Origin: an uncultured Chloroflexota bacterium
GTDB taxonomy: Bacteria > Chloroflexota > Limnocylindria > Limnocylindrales > CSP1-4
Length of the DNA: 8,460 bases
Direction of reading: 5' to 3'
Assembly (NCBI GenBank): GCA_903930745.1
Contig: CAIYZX010000598.1
Location: 1-8,460 of the forward strand
Every line of letters begins with the position of its first letter. The first letter of the stretch is position 1. Both the position numbers and the translations under genes were made by a program. Below the pieces are notes generated by a model. The model saw nothing but the letters and a program-made list of their open reading frames with translations. It was not told the DNA's origin and searched no databases. Positions 1-6,223 of this stretch are shown here, one piece after another.

Positions 1-387
1 GGCCGGCCCTTCCTGGAGCGCTACGGCCGCTACCTGCTGATCCGCGATCACGAGATCGAGGCCGCGGACCACTTCTTCGCGAAGTACGGCTCCGCGACCG
101 TCTTCTTCGGGCGCCTGCTGCCCATCGTGCGGACGTTCATCTCCTTCCCGGCAGGTGTCACGCGGATGCCGCTTGGCAAGTTCATCGCCTACTCCACCGC
201 GGGCGCGCTGCCCTGGAGCATCGCCCTCGCGTGGGCCGGCCTCGCCCTTGGCGACAACTGGGTCACGATCCGGGACATGCTGAAGCCCTTCGACATGGCG
301 ATCGCCGCGGCCGTGGTGCTGCTCTTCCTGGGCCTGCTCTGGTGGCGCTTCGGGATGCCGGGCCTGCCGAAGAAGACGGCCGCCTAG
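1..387 (+). CDS. DedA family membrane protein, 3' part
   Basis: This is the C-terminal 128 residues of a DedA/SNARE-associated family integral membrane protein; the start lies before the window. Known members are inner-membrane proteins of about 200 residues linked to lipid-carrier flipping (for example undecaprenyl phosphate), membrane potential and envelope integrity. The hallmark region is visible: a Tyr-Gly at residues 29-30, then FFGRLLPIVRTFISFPAG at 35-52, matching the family pattern of an Arg before a Pro, a second Arg and an Ala-Gly pair. Hydrophobic stretches at about 60-84 and 98-116 fit the last membrane segments, and the protein ends with a basic PKKTAA tail. The frame is open from base 1 and ends at TAG. 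The substrate cannot be told from sequence. About 70-80 residues are probably missing from the N-terminus. Confidence 0.85.
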   Translation, partial: GRPFLERYGRYLLIRDHEIEAADHFFAKYGSATVFFGRLLPIVRTFISFPAGVTRMPLGKFIAYSTAGALPWSIALAWAGLALGDNWVTIRDMLKPFDMAIAAAVVLLFLGLLWWRFGMPGLPKKTAA

Positions 388-423
388 CCCTCGCTCCGGA
401 AGGGATCTCGCCGGCTCGCCGTC

Positions 424-1167
424 CTACGTGGTGGCGTAACCCGGCAGGCCGCGCAGGTGCGTGGTGTCGTTGTAGACCAGGAGGCGCGCCTGGTCCGGGG
501 CCGCGTCCGCCGCCCAGCGGAGGACGGTGAGCGAGCAGTAGTCCATGGACAGCGCGTCGCGGTACCTCCGCACGGGCAACCCCAGCGCCACCGCGACCAG
601 GACGCGGTTCATGGATGCGTGCCCGGTGACGAGGATCGTCTGTCCCGGCTCATCGACTCCCCCCGACCCGGAGCCGCCACCAGCCCCGTCGACCTCGAGC
701 CCAACCGCCCACGTTGCCCGACGGAAGGCCGCGCGGGCGTGCCAGGCCTTGTGGGCCGCCAGCGTGTCCGCCAGGAACGCCCTCGCGCGTTCGGCCACCT
801 GGTCACCGCTCTCGCCACCGGGACATGAGACGGTTGCCGGGTCCGCCTCCCACCGGGCGCGCAGGGCCGGGTCCTCGCGCGCCACCTGCTCGTGCGTCCG
901 GCCCTCCCACGCCCCGTAGTCCATCTCACGGAGGCGCGGGTCCGTCCGCGGGCGGGTGCCACGGGCCACGATCTCAGCCGTCTCCTGGGCACGGAAGAGC
1001 GGGCTGGAGACCACGTCGTCGAAGGGGACGGAGGCCAGCCGGCGGGCGAGCATGTCAGCCTGGCGGCGACCCTGGTCGTCGAGGGAGACGTCCATGCGGA
1101 TCCCGAGGTAGGTGGAGACGTCCGCGATGTCCGGGCGGCCGTGGCGGGTGAGGAGGATCGTGAGCAT
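424..1167 (-). CDS. Histidine phosphatase family protein (phosphoglycerate mutase/CobC-like)
   Basis: A 247-residue branch-1 histidine phosphatase. The catalytic set is complete: TRHG at residues 7-10 (His9 would be the phosphorylated nucleophile, Arg8 binds phosphate), Arg59 in SSPLFRAQET, Glu81 in the LREMDYGAWEG block as proton donor, and His183 in TGHASMNR. A PGGES block at 116-120 and NDTTHL near the C-terminus resemble alpha-ribazole phosphatase and phosphoglycerate-mutase-like enzymes, but the substrate cannot be assigned. A Gly/Ser-rich low-complexity insert lies at about 160-171, just before the strand carrying the second catalytic His; it is probably a surface loop. The ATG at 1167 is chosen because the family begins a few residues before RHG; the frame stays open to an ATG at 1230, but that extension would overlap the divergent gene's leader. 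No Shine-Dalgarno is evident. The gene ends 36 bp from the convergent DedA gene. Confidence 0.88.
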   Translation of the reverse strand: MLTILLTRHGRPDIADVSTYLGIRMDVSLDDQGRRQADMLARRLASVPFDDVVSSPLFRAQETAEIVARGTRPRTDPRLREMDYGAWEGRTHEQVAREDPALRARWEADPATVSCPGGESGDQVAERARAFLADTLAAHKAWHARAAFRRATWAVGLEVDGAGGGSGSGGVDEPGQTILVTGHASMNRVLVAVALGLPVRRYRDALSMDYCSLTVLRWAADAAPDQARLLVYNDTTHLRGLPGYATT

Positions 1168-1175
1168 CGCCGTCC

Positions 1176-1181
1176 AGTCTA
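1176..1181 (-). promoter_or_regulatory. Possible -10 element of a leaderless histidine phosphatase gene
   Basis: On the minus strand TAGACT (4 of 6 matches to TATAAT) lies 8 nt before the ATG at 1167, which would put the transcript start at or next to the start codon. No good -35 and no Shine-Dalgarno are seen. This is an inference from spacing only. Confidence 0.3.
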
Positions 1182-1232
1182 GGGTGCCTGACCCGTGCCA
1201 GAATGGGCGCCGGAGGTATTCACGAGACACCC

Positions 1233-1433
1233 ATGAGCGATCACGACTCCCACGGCGCCGCAGCGGCGCACGGCACCGGCCACGGCGATGACCACGGCCA
1301 CGACGATCACGGCATGGCCAAGCTTGGCCCCATCGACATGAAGATGTGGGGCGTGGGGATCATCGGCGTCATCGCGGCGCTGATCGTGGTCGCCGGCGTG
1401 GCCCTCTCCACCGGGTTCGTCTTCTCCGCCTGA
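1233..1433 (+). CDS. Small His-rich single-span membrane protein
   Basis: A 66-residue protein of unknown function with two parts. The first 27 residues are rich in His, Asp, Gly and Ala, with seven His (positions 4, 7, 13, 17, 21, 23, 26) and several Asp, a composition typical of flexible metal-binding segments (Zn, Ni, Cu or Fe). Residues 40-63 form one strongly hydrophobic membrane span that ends almost at the C-terminus. The most likely topology is a short metal-binding tail tethered to the membrane. The ATG at 1233 is preferred; GGAGG lies at 1212-1216, rather far upstream (16 nt). An in-frame ATG at 1203 would add ten residues but has no ribosome-binding site. The gene is divergent from the histidine phosphatase, with 65 bp between starts, and runs towards the fhs terminator. 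I do not recognise a named family; small subunits or accessory proteins of respiratory complexes can look like this, but that is speculation. Confidence 0.65.
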   Translation: MSDHDSHGAAAAHGTGHGDDHGHDDHGMAKLGPIDMKMWGVGIIGVIAALIVVAGVALSTGFVFSA

Positions 1434-1497
1434 TCCTGCTCGGGCCCCCGCCTGATCCCGGCCGGGCTCAACCCGCCCGGCACCTCCGGGAATCGAA

Positions 1498-1525
1498 AAC
1501 GCCCGCCGGTCTCCCGGCGGGCGTT
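1498..1525 (-). terminator. Intrinsic terminator of the fchA-folD-fhs operon
   Basis: A perfect 12-bp stem (AACGCCCGCCGG at 1498-1509 pairing with CCGGCGGGCGTT at 1514-1525) closes a 4-nt loop. On the minus strand the stem is followed by a short T run (GTTTTCG), the expected form of a rho-independent terminator 26 nt after the fhs stop codon. On the plus strand the hairpin is followed only by GTTCGCG, so it may stop the small His-rich gene less efficiently. Confidence 0.8.
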
Positions 1526-1551
1526 CGCGTGTTCGCGAGTCTGCGAAGGAC

Positions 1552-3255
1552 CTAGAACAGGCCGACGACGTTGCCGTCCTCGTCGATGTCGATCTTCTCG
1601 CCGCCGGGGCGGGAGTTCAGACCGGGCATCGTCCGCATGTCGCCAAGGATGGGGGTCACGAAGCCGGCACCGGCGTAGAGGCGGACCTCGCGCACCGGGA
1701 TCCGGAAGCCCTTCGGGGCGCCCAGGAGCTTGGCGTCATGGGAGAGCGAGTACTGGGTCTTGGCCATGCAGATCGGCAGGTTGCCGTAGCCCATCGCCTC
1801 GTACTGGGCGAGCTGCTTCTTGGCGGTGGGGCTGTAGTCCACGCCGTCGGCGCCGTAGATCCGGGTGGCGATCTGCTCGATCTTGCCGGTCAGCGGCATC
1901 TCGTCCGGGTAGAGCAGGGTCATCTCGGACGGCTTCTCGGCCGCGGCCCAGACGGCCTTGGCGAGCTCCACCGCACCGTTGCCGCCGTCCACGAAGTGGC
2001 GGGCCTCAACGGCCGCCTCGGCGCCGGCCGCGAGCGCGACCTCCTTGATGGCCTCGATCTCCTCGACCGTGTCGGTCGGGAAGATGTTGATCGCCACGAC
2101 CACCGGCACGCCGAAGGTCTTGACGTTCTCGATCTGCTTCACGAGGTTCGCGGCGCCCTTGCGGACACCCTCGGGATTGTTCTCGAGGAGGGCCGGGTCA
2201 AGCGGCTTGCCCGCGACGATCTTGCCAACGCCGCCGTTCATCTTGAGCGCGCGGATGGTGGCCACGATGACCGCCGCGTCGCACTTGAGCCCGCTGGCGC
2301 GGCACTTGATGTCGAAGAACTTCTCGGCGCCCATGTCGGCACCGAAGCCGGCCTCCGTCACCACGACGTCCGAGCCGGCCAGGGCCGCGCGGTCCGCCAG
2401 GATGGAGTTGTTGCCGTGGGCGATGTTCGCGAACGGGCCGCAGTGCACGAAGGCGGGGCCGCCCTCGAGGGTCTGCATCAGGTTCGGCTTGAGGGCGTCC
2501 TTCAGGAGGACGGTCATCGCACCCGCGACGTGGAGGTCCTCGGCCGTGATCGGCGTGCCGTCGCGCTTGGTGGCGAGGACGACGCGGGACAGGCGCGAGC
2601 GGAGGTCCTTGAGGTCCTTGGCCAGGGCCAGGATCGCCATGACCTCGGACGCGACCGTGATCACGAACTGGGTCTGGCGGGTGTAGCCGTTGTCCTTGCC
2701 ACCCAGGCCCACGATGATGTCGCGGAGGGCGCGGTCGCTGATGTCCAGCACGCGCGGCCACAGGATGTTGTTGGCGTCGATGCCAAGCTCGTTGCCGTGG
2801 TGGATGTGGTTGTCCACGAAGGCCGCGGCCAGGTTGTGCGCAGCGCCGATGGCGTGGATGTCGCCGGTCAGGTGGAGGTTGAAGTCCTCCATCGGGATGA
2901 CCTGGCTGTAGCCGCCGCCGGCCGCGCCACCCTTGATGCCGAAGACCGGGCCGAGGGACGGCTGGCGGAGCGCCACCGTGGCCTTCTTGCCGATCTTGTT
3001 GAGGCCCTGGGCGAGACCCACCGTGGTGGTGGACTTGCCCTCGCCCAGCGGCGTGGGGCTGATGGCGGTCACGAGGACGTACTTGCCACGGGGGCGCTCG
3101 CGCTCTGCGCGCTCGATGCCCTCGATGGTGACCTTGGCCTTGGTGTTGCCGTAGAGCTCGATCTCGTCATCGCGGAAGCCCATCTCGTGGGCGATCTCGG
3201 TGATCGGGCGGGGCTTGACCTGGCGAGCGATCTCGAGGTCGGACGGGAAGGGCAT
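1552..3255 (-). CDS. fhs: Formate-tetrahydrofolate ligase (formyltetrahydrofolate synthetase)
   Basis: A full-length, 567-residue enzyme that makes 10-formyl-THF from formate, THF and ATP in the cytoplasm; the reaction can also run backwards to yield ATP. The nucleotide-binding loop TPLGEGKST is at residues 68-76. The first family signature is at 97-132 (from LRQPSLGP through FGIKGGAAGGGYSQ to NLHLTGD), and the second, FVHCGPFANIAHGNNS, is at 269-284. The length agrees with the usual 550-560. ATG at 3255 has GGAGG 10 nt upstream, inside the end of folD; only 2 nt separate the two genes, so they are surely co-transcribed and perhaps translationally coupled. It is the last gene of the fchA-folD-fhs operon, and a strong terminator follows. 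It supplies formyl-THF for purines, or links formate to methylene-THF in either direction. Confidence 0.97.
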   Translation of the reverse strand: MPFPSDLEIARQVKPRPITEIAHEMGFRDDEIELYGNTKAKVTIEGIERAERERPRGKYVLVTAISPTPLGEGKSTTTVGLAQGLNKIGKKATVALRQPSLGPVFGIKGGAAGGGYSQVIPMEDFNLHLTGDIHAIGAAHNLAAAFVDNHIHHGNELGIDANNILWPRVLDISDRALRDIIVGLGGKDNGYTRQTQFVITVASEVMAILALAKDLKDLRSRLSRVVLATKRDGTPITAEDLHVAGAMTVLLKDALKPNLMQTLEGGPAFVHCGPFANIAHGNNSILADRAALAGSDVVVTEAGFGADMGAEKFFDIKCRASGLKCDAAVIVATIRALKMNGGVGKIVAGKPLDPALLENNPEGVRKGAANLVKQIENVKTFGVPVVVAINIFPTDTVEEIEAIKEVALAAGAEAAVEARHFVDGGNGAVELAKAVWAAAEKPSEMTLLYPDEMPLTGKIEQIATRIYGADGVDYSPTAKKQLAQYEAMGYGNLPICMAKTQYSLSHDAKLLGAPKGFRIPVREVRLYAGAGFVTPILGDMRTMPGLNSRPGGEKIDIDEDGNVVGLF

Positions 3256-3257
3256 GA

Positions 3258-4169
3258 CTACTTGGCCTCCGGGACGGGAACTGCGAGGGAATGGGCGCCG
3301 AGGGGGATGTGACCCGTTGCCTTGGCACGGGCCGCCTGCACGAGGTGCGTGAGCAGGATCGCGTTGGTGAGGGGACCGACACCACCGGGGACCGGGGTGA
3401 TCGCCGACGCGACGTGCGCCGCAGACTCGAAGTGGACGTCGCCGACGAGCTTGCCGTCCACGACGTTGATGCCGACGTCCACGACGACGGCGCCGGGCTT
3501 GAGCATGTCGCCGGTGACGAAGTTGGCCCTGCCGATGGCGACGATGACGATGTCCGCCGCGCGGACGATGGCGGGCAGGTCTTCGGTCTTGCTGTGGCAG
3601 ATCGTGACGGTGGCGTTCTCGCGGAGCATCAGCAGGCCCGCGGGCTTGCCGATGACGTTGGAGCGGCCCACGACCACACAGTGCTTGCCGGAGATGCTGA
3701 TGCCGGACTGCTTGAGGATCTCCACGCTGGCGTGGGCGGTGGCCGGCAGGAAGCCGTCATAGCCCAGCGAGAGGAGACCCGCGTTGAGCGGGTGGATCCC
3801 GTCGATGTCGCGCATGGGGTCCAGCGTGTCGATGACCGCGCGCAGCCCGATGGTCTTGGGCAACGGCTGCTGCACGATGATGCCCGCGATCCTCGGGTCC
3901 GCCTGGAGCGTCTCGAGGGCGCCGCTCACGTCCGCCTCGGTGGCGTCCGCTGGGAGCTCCACGAGCTTGCCGCCGATGCCCACGAGCCGGCAGCCGTCCA
4001 GGATCTTGTGGAGGTAGACGAGCGAGGGGGCGTCAGCGCCCACCACCAGCACCGCCAGCGTGGGGGCGTAGCCGAACTCGTCCCTGAAGGTGTTGACGTC
4101 CTTCGCCACCTGCTCGCGGATGGTGGCGCCGATGGGTCCGCCCTTGAGGAGGCGCGGGCCCTCTTCCAT
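3258..4169 (-). CDS. folD: FolD: methylene-THF dehydrogenase, cyclohydrolase site altered
   Basis: A 303-residue FolD-family protein. The family oxidises 5,10-methylene-THF to methenyl-THF with NAD(P)+ and usually also hydrolyses methenyl-THF to 10-formyl-THF. Visible: the substrate site with Tyr52, Gln100 in VQQPLP, and RDIDG at 120-124; the Rossmann motif VVVGRSNVIGKP at 165-176 with HSKT at 192-195; and TPVPGGVGPLT at 258-268. The oddity is in the catalytic segment SLVYLHKILDGC (49-60): relatives have Tyr-x-x-x-Lys, but here the residue four after Tyr52 is Ile56, with Lys one place earlier (55), while the spacing to the following Val-Gly is unchanged. That lysine is needed for cyclohydrolase activity in known enzymes, so this protein may be a dehydrogenase only. 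The start is ATG 4169; GTG codons at 4175 or 4172 are alternatives, since GAAGG lies 9 nt before 4175. It lies 10 bp after fchA and 2 bp before fhs. Confidence 0.95.
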   Translation of the reverse strand: MEEGPRLLKGGPIGATIREQVAKDVNTFRDEFGYAPTLAVLVVGADAPSLVYLHKILDGCRLVGIGGKLVELPADATEADVSGALETLQADPRIAGIIVQQPLPKTIGLRAVIDTLDPMRDIDGIHPLNAGLLSLGYDGFLPATAHASVEILKQSGISISGKHCVVVGRSNVIGKPAGLLMLRENATVTICHSKTEDLPAIVRAADIVIVAIGRANFVTGDMLKPGAVVVDVGINVVDGKLVGDVHFESAAHVASAITPVPGGVGPLTNAILLTHLVQAARAKATGHIPLGAHSLAVPVPEAK

Positions 4170-4179
4170 CACCACGGCG

Positions 4180-4845
4180 TCAGGCCTTCGGCTCGATGGC
4201 CGGGCGGGACTCGCCGCTCCGGACGACCTCGCGCGTGCGGGCGGCCAGGCGGTCAACCTCGTCCGCGAGGCGCTCGGTGCGCTCGTAGAGCTCCTTGGCC
4301 AGGGCCTCGTCGCCGAGCGACGGAAGGTTGATGTAGACGTTCGCGGCGGCCGAGCGGCACGCGGCGACGGCCATCAGCGCCGCGACCTCGAGGTCCGAGG
4401 AGGCGTTCTTGTTGGACCGGCCGGCCAGGGCCTCGGCGAGGGCGACCACCTCGAGGCAGGCCTCCACGGTGCGCAGCGGGGCCAGCGTGGCGGCCTTCGC
4501 GGCCTCGCGGATGGCGGCGGAGCGGGCGGCCTTCTGCTCGTCCGTGTCGCGCGGCATCTTCATGGCGGCGCCGTAGCCCGCGAACGCGTCGGCGTCCTCA
4601 TCGGCCAGGGCCAGGAAGCGCTCCTTGAGGGCCTGGCCCGCGGGATCGGATGCAGCGGCGAGGGCCTCGTGCTCCGCGTACTTCGCGCGGCCGGCGGTCA
4701 GGGCCGACACCATGGAGACGAGGGCGGCGCCCAGGCCTCCCGCGACTGCGGCGGCGGCACCGCCACCGGGAACGGGCTCACCGGATGCGAGCTGGTCAAG
4801 GAACTGGGCGACCGTCAGGTCGCGGAAGGCGGATGCAGTGCTCAC
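4180..4845 (-). CDS. fchA: Methenyl-THF cyclohydrolase FchA-like (cyclodeaminase/cyclohydrolase family)
   Basis: A 221-residue member of the formiminotransferase-cyclodeaminase C-terminal superfamily. Stand-alone bacterial members interconvert 5,10-methenyl-THF and 10-formyl-THF, or act as formimino-THF cyclodeaminase. Family features are present: an N-terminal helix, the folate-binding Gly-rich turn PVPGGGAAAAVAGGLGAALV at residues 24-43, and the conserved block NKNASSDLEVAALM (145-158) followed by AAANVYINL (166-174). The length (about 210) and all-helical composition fit. The start is GTG at 4845, with no Shine-Dalgarno; a good -10 hexamer lies 6 nt upstream, so the transcript is probably leaderless. 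It is the first gene of the folate operon. Having a dedicated cyclohydrolase next to a FolD with an altered cyclohydrolase site argues that it does this step. Cyclodeaminase activity is less likely, as no histidine or purine degradation gene is nearby. Confidence 0.87.
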   Translation of the reverse strand: MSTASAFRDLTVAQFLDQLASGEPVPGGGAAAAVAGGLGAALVSMVSALTAGRAKYAEHEALAAASDPAGQALKERFLALADEDADAFAGYGAAMKMPRDTDEQKAARSAAIREAAKAATLAPLRTVEACLEVVALAEALAGRSNKNASSDLEVAALMAVAACRSAAANVYINLPSLGDEALAKELYERTERLADEVDRLAARTREVVRSGESRPAIEPKA

Positions 4846-4851
4846 CCGCGC

Positions 4852-4857
4852 ATTCTA
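4852..4857 (-). promoter_or_regulatory. Predicted -10 element of the leaderless fchA-folD-fhs operon
   Basis: TAGAAT on the minus strand (5 of 6 matches to TATAAT) ends 6 nt before the GTG start of fchA, so transcription would begin at or within a base or two of the start codon. A convincing -35 hexamer is not seen. If correct, there is no 5' untranslated region and no room for a riboswitch. Confidence 0.45.
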
Positions 4858-5178
4858 GAGAGCGCGCCCTGTCGCGCGCGATCCTGTCTGCCCGTTTGGA
4901 CGTGACTTCCTGCAGGGGGCCTGTCAGCAGCCCGGGCGTGGGCCGTTCGCGGCCGCCCGGTGACCCGGTGCGCGGGTGCGGCTCGCGCCCTTTGCGGCGG
5001 GTCATTCGCCGCTCGGGAGCGGCGGTGGAAGGGGCTCGCGGGGCGAGGTGCCGCCCGCCCCGCCGGCAGCCCGCAGGGGCCGGTGACGAGGAGTCCGGGC
5101 CCCGTATCTCGTGGGCCGGTCAGGCCTCGGGCCGCAGCTTTGGCCGGCGGCGGCCGATCGCTGCCGCCCAGACCGGTG
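4858..5178. other. Gene-free interval with strong hairpins
   Basis: About 320 bp between the 3' end of the DUF6504-like gene and the fchA promoter. No convincing coding frame, tRNA or known RNA family is seen. Two features stand out. First, CGCCGC at 5007-5012 can pair either with GCGGCG at 4994-4999 or, extended to CGCCGCTC (5007-5014), with GAGCGGCG at 5017-5024, so the hairpins are mutually exclusive. Second, GCGGGGCG (5038-5045) and CGCCCCGC (5056-5063) form an 8-bp stem with a 10-nt loop. Neither has a T tract. They might end transcription of the upstream minus-strand gene or be part of an RNA, but in such GC-rich DNA hairpins also arise by chance. Confidence 0.35.
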
Positions 5179-5448
5179 TCAGGCCGCGGCGGCCAGGTCG
5201 TCCAGCCCCTCGATCGCCCAGCGGCGCGAGCGGTGCAGGAACGTGAGCGCGAGGCGGTACGCGGGGGTGTCCACCTCGAAGATGGTCCGCGGGCCGGTGA
5301 TGGCCGGATAGGCCGAGCTCTCGTCCCGGACCGCCACGAGGCGGGTGACCGGGAGGCGCTCCTCGCCCCAGGTGATCTCGCGCGGCATGCCGCGGAGCCA
5401 GTCGGTGCGGACCTGGACGGTGACGGGTGCGACGCGAACCATCGCCAT
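5179..5448 (-). CDS. Small DUF6504-like protein, SOS-controlled
   Basis: An 89-residue, single-domain, probably cytoplasmic protein with no signal peptide or membrane segment. The pattern of a short beta-rich N-terminus (VTVQVRTDWLRGMPREITWG, 9-28), then L-PV at 32-35, an Arg at 41, GPRTIFEVDT (52-61), a beta strand YRLALTFLH (64-72) and a terminal RRWAIEGLDD (75-84) resembles the DUF6504 family as I remember it. In actinobacteria members of that family are, to my recollection, often found near translesion polymerase genes (dnaE2/imuB). The family call is from memory and unverified. ATG 5448 is chosen because AAGGAG (5458-5463) lies 9 nt upstream; an ATG at 5442 is less well placed. Two identical LexA boxes lie in its promoter region, so it should be repressed by LexA and induced by DNA damage. 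dinB lies about 1.2 kb away on the same strand. The molecular role is unknown. Confidence 0.8.
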   Translation of the reverse strand: MAMVRVAPVTVQVRTDWLRGMPREITWGEERLPVTRLVAVRDESSAYPAITGPRTIFEVDTPAYRLALTFLHRSRRWAIEGLDDLAAAA

Positions 5449-5511
5449 GACGGTGTTCTCCTTGTCCTCGGCGGGAGGGTCTGCGTTCGGTTCCCGGGGC
5501 ACATCCGGTGT

Positions 5512-5525
5512 CGAACGGGTGTTCG
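5512..5525 (-). promoter_or_regulatory. LexA (SOS) box 2, downstream of transcript start
   Basis: CGAACGGGTGTTCG fits the Gram-positive/actinobacterial LexA operator (CGAAC-N4-GTTCG) with perfect 5-bp arms. It is identical in all 14 bases to the box at 5545-5558 and lies 33 bp (about three helix turns) from it, on the transcribed side of the predicted start in the leader of the DUF6504-like gene. Confidence 0.8.
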
Positions 5526-5535
5526 TTTCGGGGTG

Positions 5536-5565
5536 ACAGTAGACCGAACGGGTGTTCGATGTCAA
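5536..5565 (-). promoter_or_regulatory. Sigma70-type promoter of the DUF6504-like gene with LexA box 1 in its spacer
   Basis: On the minus strand a perfect -35 TTGACA (5560-5565), an 18-nt spacer and a -10 TACTGT (5536-5541) form a good housekeeping promoter. The spacer holds a complete LexA box, CGAACACCCGTTCG (5545-5558, given as minus strand), so bound LexA would block RNA polymerase. The predicted transcript starts near 5529 and has a leader of about 80 nt with an AAGGAG site. This is the clearest regulatory architecture in the window. Confidence 0.82.
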
Positions 5566-5606
5566 GCACCTTGCCCGAAGAATCTTGGAGCGCTGTGCCA
5601 CCTGTG

Positions 5607-5622
5607 TGTCACAGTTGTGACA
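5607..5622. promoter_or_regulatory. Inverted repeat, possible operator
   Basis: TGTCACA-gt-TGTGACA is a perfect 7+7 bp palindrome with a 2-nt centre, in the divergent region between the DUF6504-like gene and the secreted protein gene. It is flanked by two direct copies of TGTGCCAC (5594-5601 and 5627-5634), again 33 bp apart. It has the size and symmetry of a dimeric repressor site, but the half-site order differs from the CRP/FNR type (TGTGA-N6-TCACA), and I cannot name a regulator. Confidence 0.4.
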
Positions 5623-5761
5623 GTGGTGTGCCACTTCCCCCGACACTCGGCCACGGCCTGCCAGTGACGCAGGGCTTCGCCTGCAGACGTGGGGCCAGCA
5701 CGGTGCTACGGTCGGTCTCGCGGCGCCGTTCGGCGGCCGCCTCACTGACGAAGGGGGCACG

Positions 5762-6223
5762 ATGCGGGGACGCGGAGTCCTGGCCGGGGGGACGGTTGCC
5801 CTCCTGGCCACGCTCTGTCTCGCCGTGGGCGGGTGGCAGGTGGTGCGGCTGCGCGCGGCGAGTGAGGCCGGCCCCCTGGCCGTGGTGGTGGAGCCCCCGA
5901 GCAGCATGGATGCCCGGGCGGAGGGGACGCTCGAGATCACCGATGCGTGCGTCCTCCTGCGCGGCCCCGGTGCGGTCACCACCCTGCCGATCTTCCTCTG
6001 GCAGCACGCGACCTGGGATCCGACGGCCCGGACCATCGAGATCGATGACGAGCACGGGGGTCACCTGCTCCTGCGCGACGGTGATCCGGCAGCGCTGACC
6101 GGCGGCGGGGGCGAATTCGCCACCCTCGAGGACGAGATGCTCCTGTGGGTCCGCCAGCCGACAGCCGAGTGCGCCGCCGACCGCTGGTTCCTCACCTTCG
6201 GAGCGTCCGGCCCAGGCGACTGA
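5762..6223 (+). CDS. Secreted or membrane-anchored protein of unknown function
   Basis: A 153-residue protein that I do not recognise. Residues 1-5 are basic and 7-28 are hydrophobic, giving a signal peptide or N-terminal membrane anchor; Cys19 is not in a lipobox (Leu precedes it), so it is not an obvious lipoprotein. The exported part is a small, probably beta-rich domain: EGTLEITDACVLL (54-66), LPIFLWQHATWDPTARTIEI (75-94), HLLLRDGD (101-108), a Gly run at 114-117, and AECAADRWFLTFG (136-148). Cys63 and Cys137 are the only Cys in the exported part and could form a disulfide. The Trp84-Asp-Pro and LLLRDGD segments look conserved. The start is well supported by AAGGGGG (5751-5757) just before ATG 5762. 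It is divergent from the SOS-controlled gene. A long complementary minus-strand frame is a shadow. Confidence 0.72.
   Translation: MRGRGVLAGGTVALLATLCLAVGGWQVVRLRAASEAGPLAVVVEPPSSMDARAEGTLEITDACVLLRGPGAVTTLPIFLWQHATWDPTARTIEIDDEHGGHLLLRDGDPAALTGGGGEFATLEDEMLLWVRQPTAECAADRWFLTFGASGPGD

Noticed and set aside
1738..3312. A 524-codon plus-strand open frame opposite fhs
   Set aside because: It is the complement of a full-length, well-conserved fhs; its Val/Asp/Gly/Arg-heavy composition is typical of antisense frames in GC-rich DNA.
3291..4331. A 346-codon plus-strand open frame opposite folD and fchA
   Set aside because: It is a shadow of two conserved genes, with no domain and no ribosome-binding site.
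4846..5178. Tetrahydrofolate riboswitch in front of the folate operon
   Set aside because: A -10 hexamer abuts the fchA start, leaving no leader, and I saw no match to the conserved THF riboswitch segments.
5607..5622. CRP/FNR site
   Set aside because: The half-sites are in the opposite order (TGTCACA then TGTGACA) and only 2 nt apart, unlike TGTGA-N6-TCACA.
5449..6036. An upstream extension of the DUF6504-like frame to 285 codons
   Set aside because: The extension crosses a -35/-10 promoter with LexA boxes and the opposing gene; ATG 5448 has a proper AAGGAG site.
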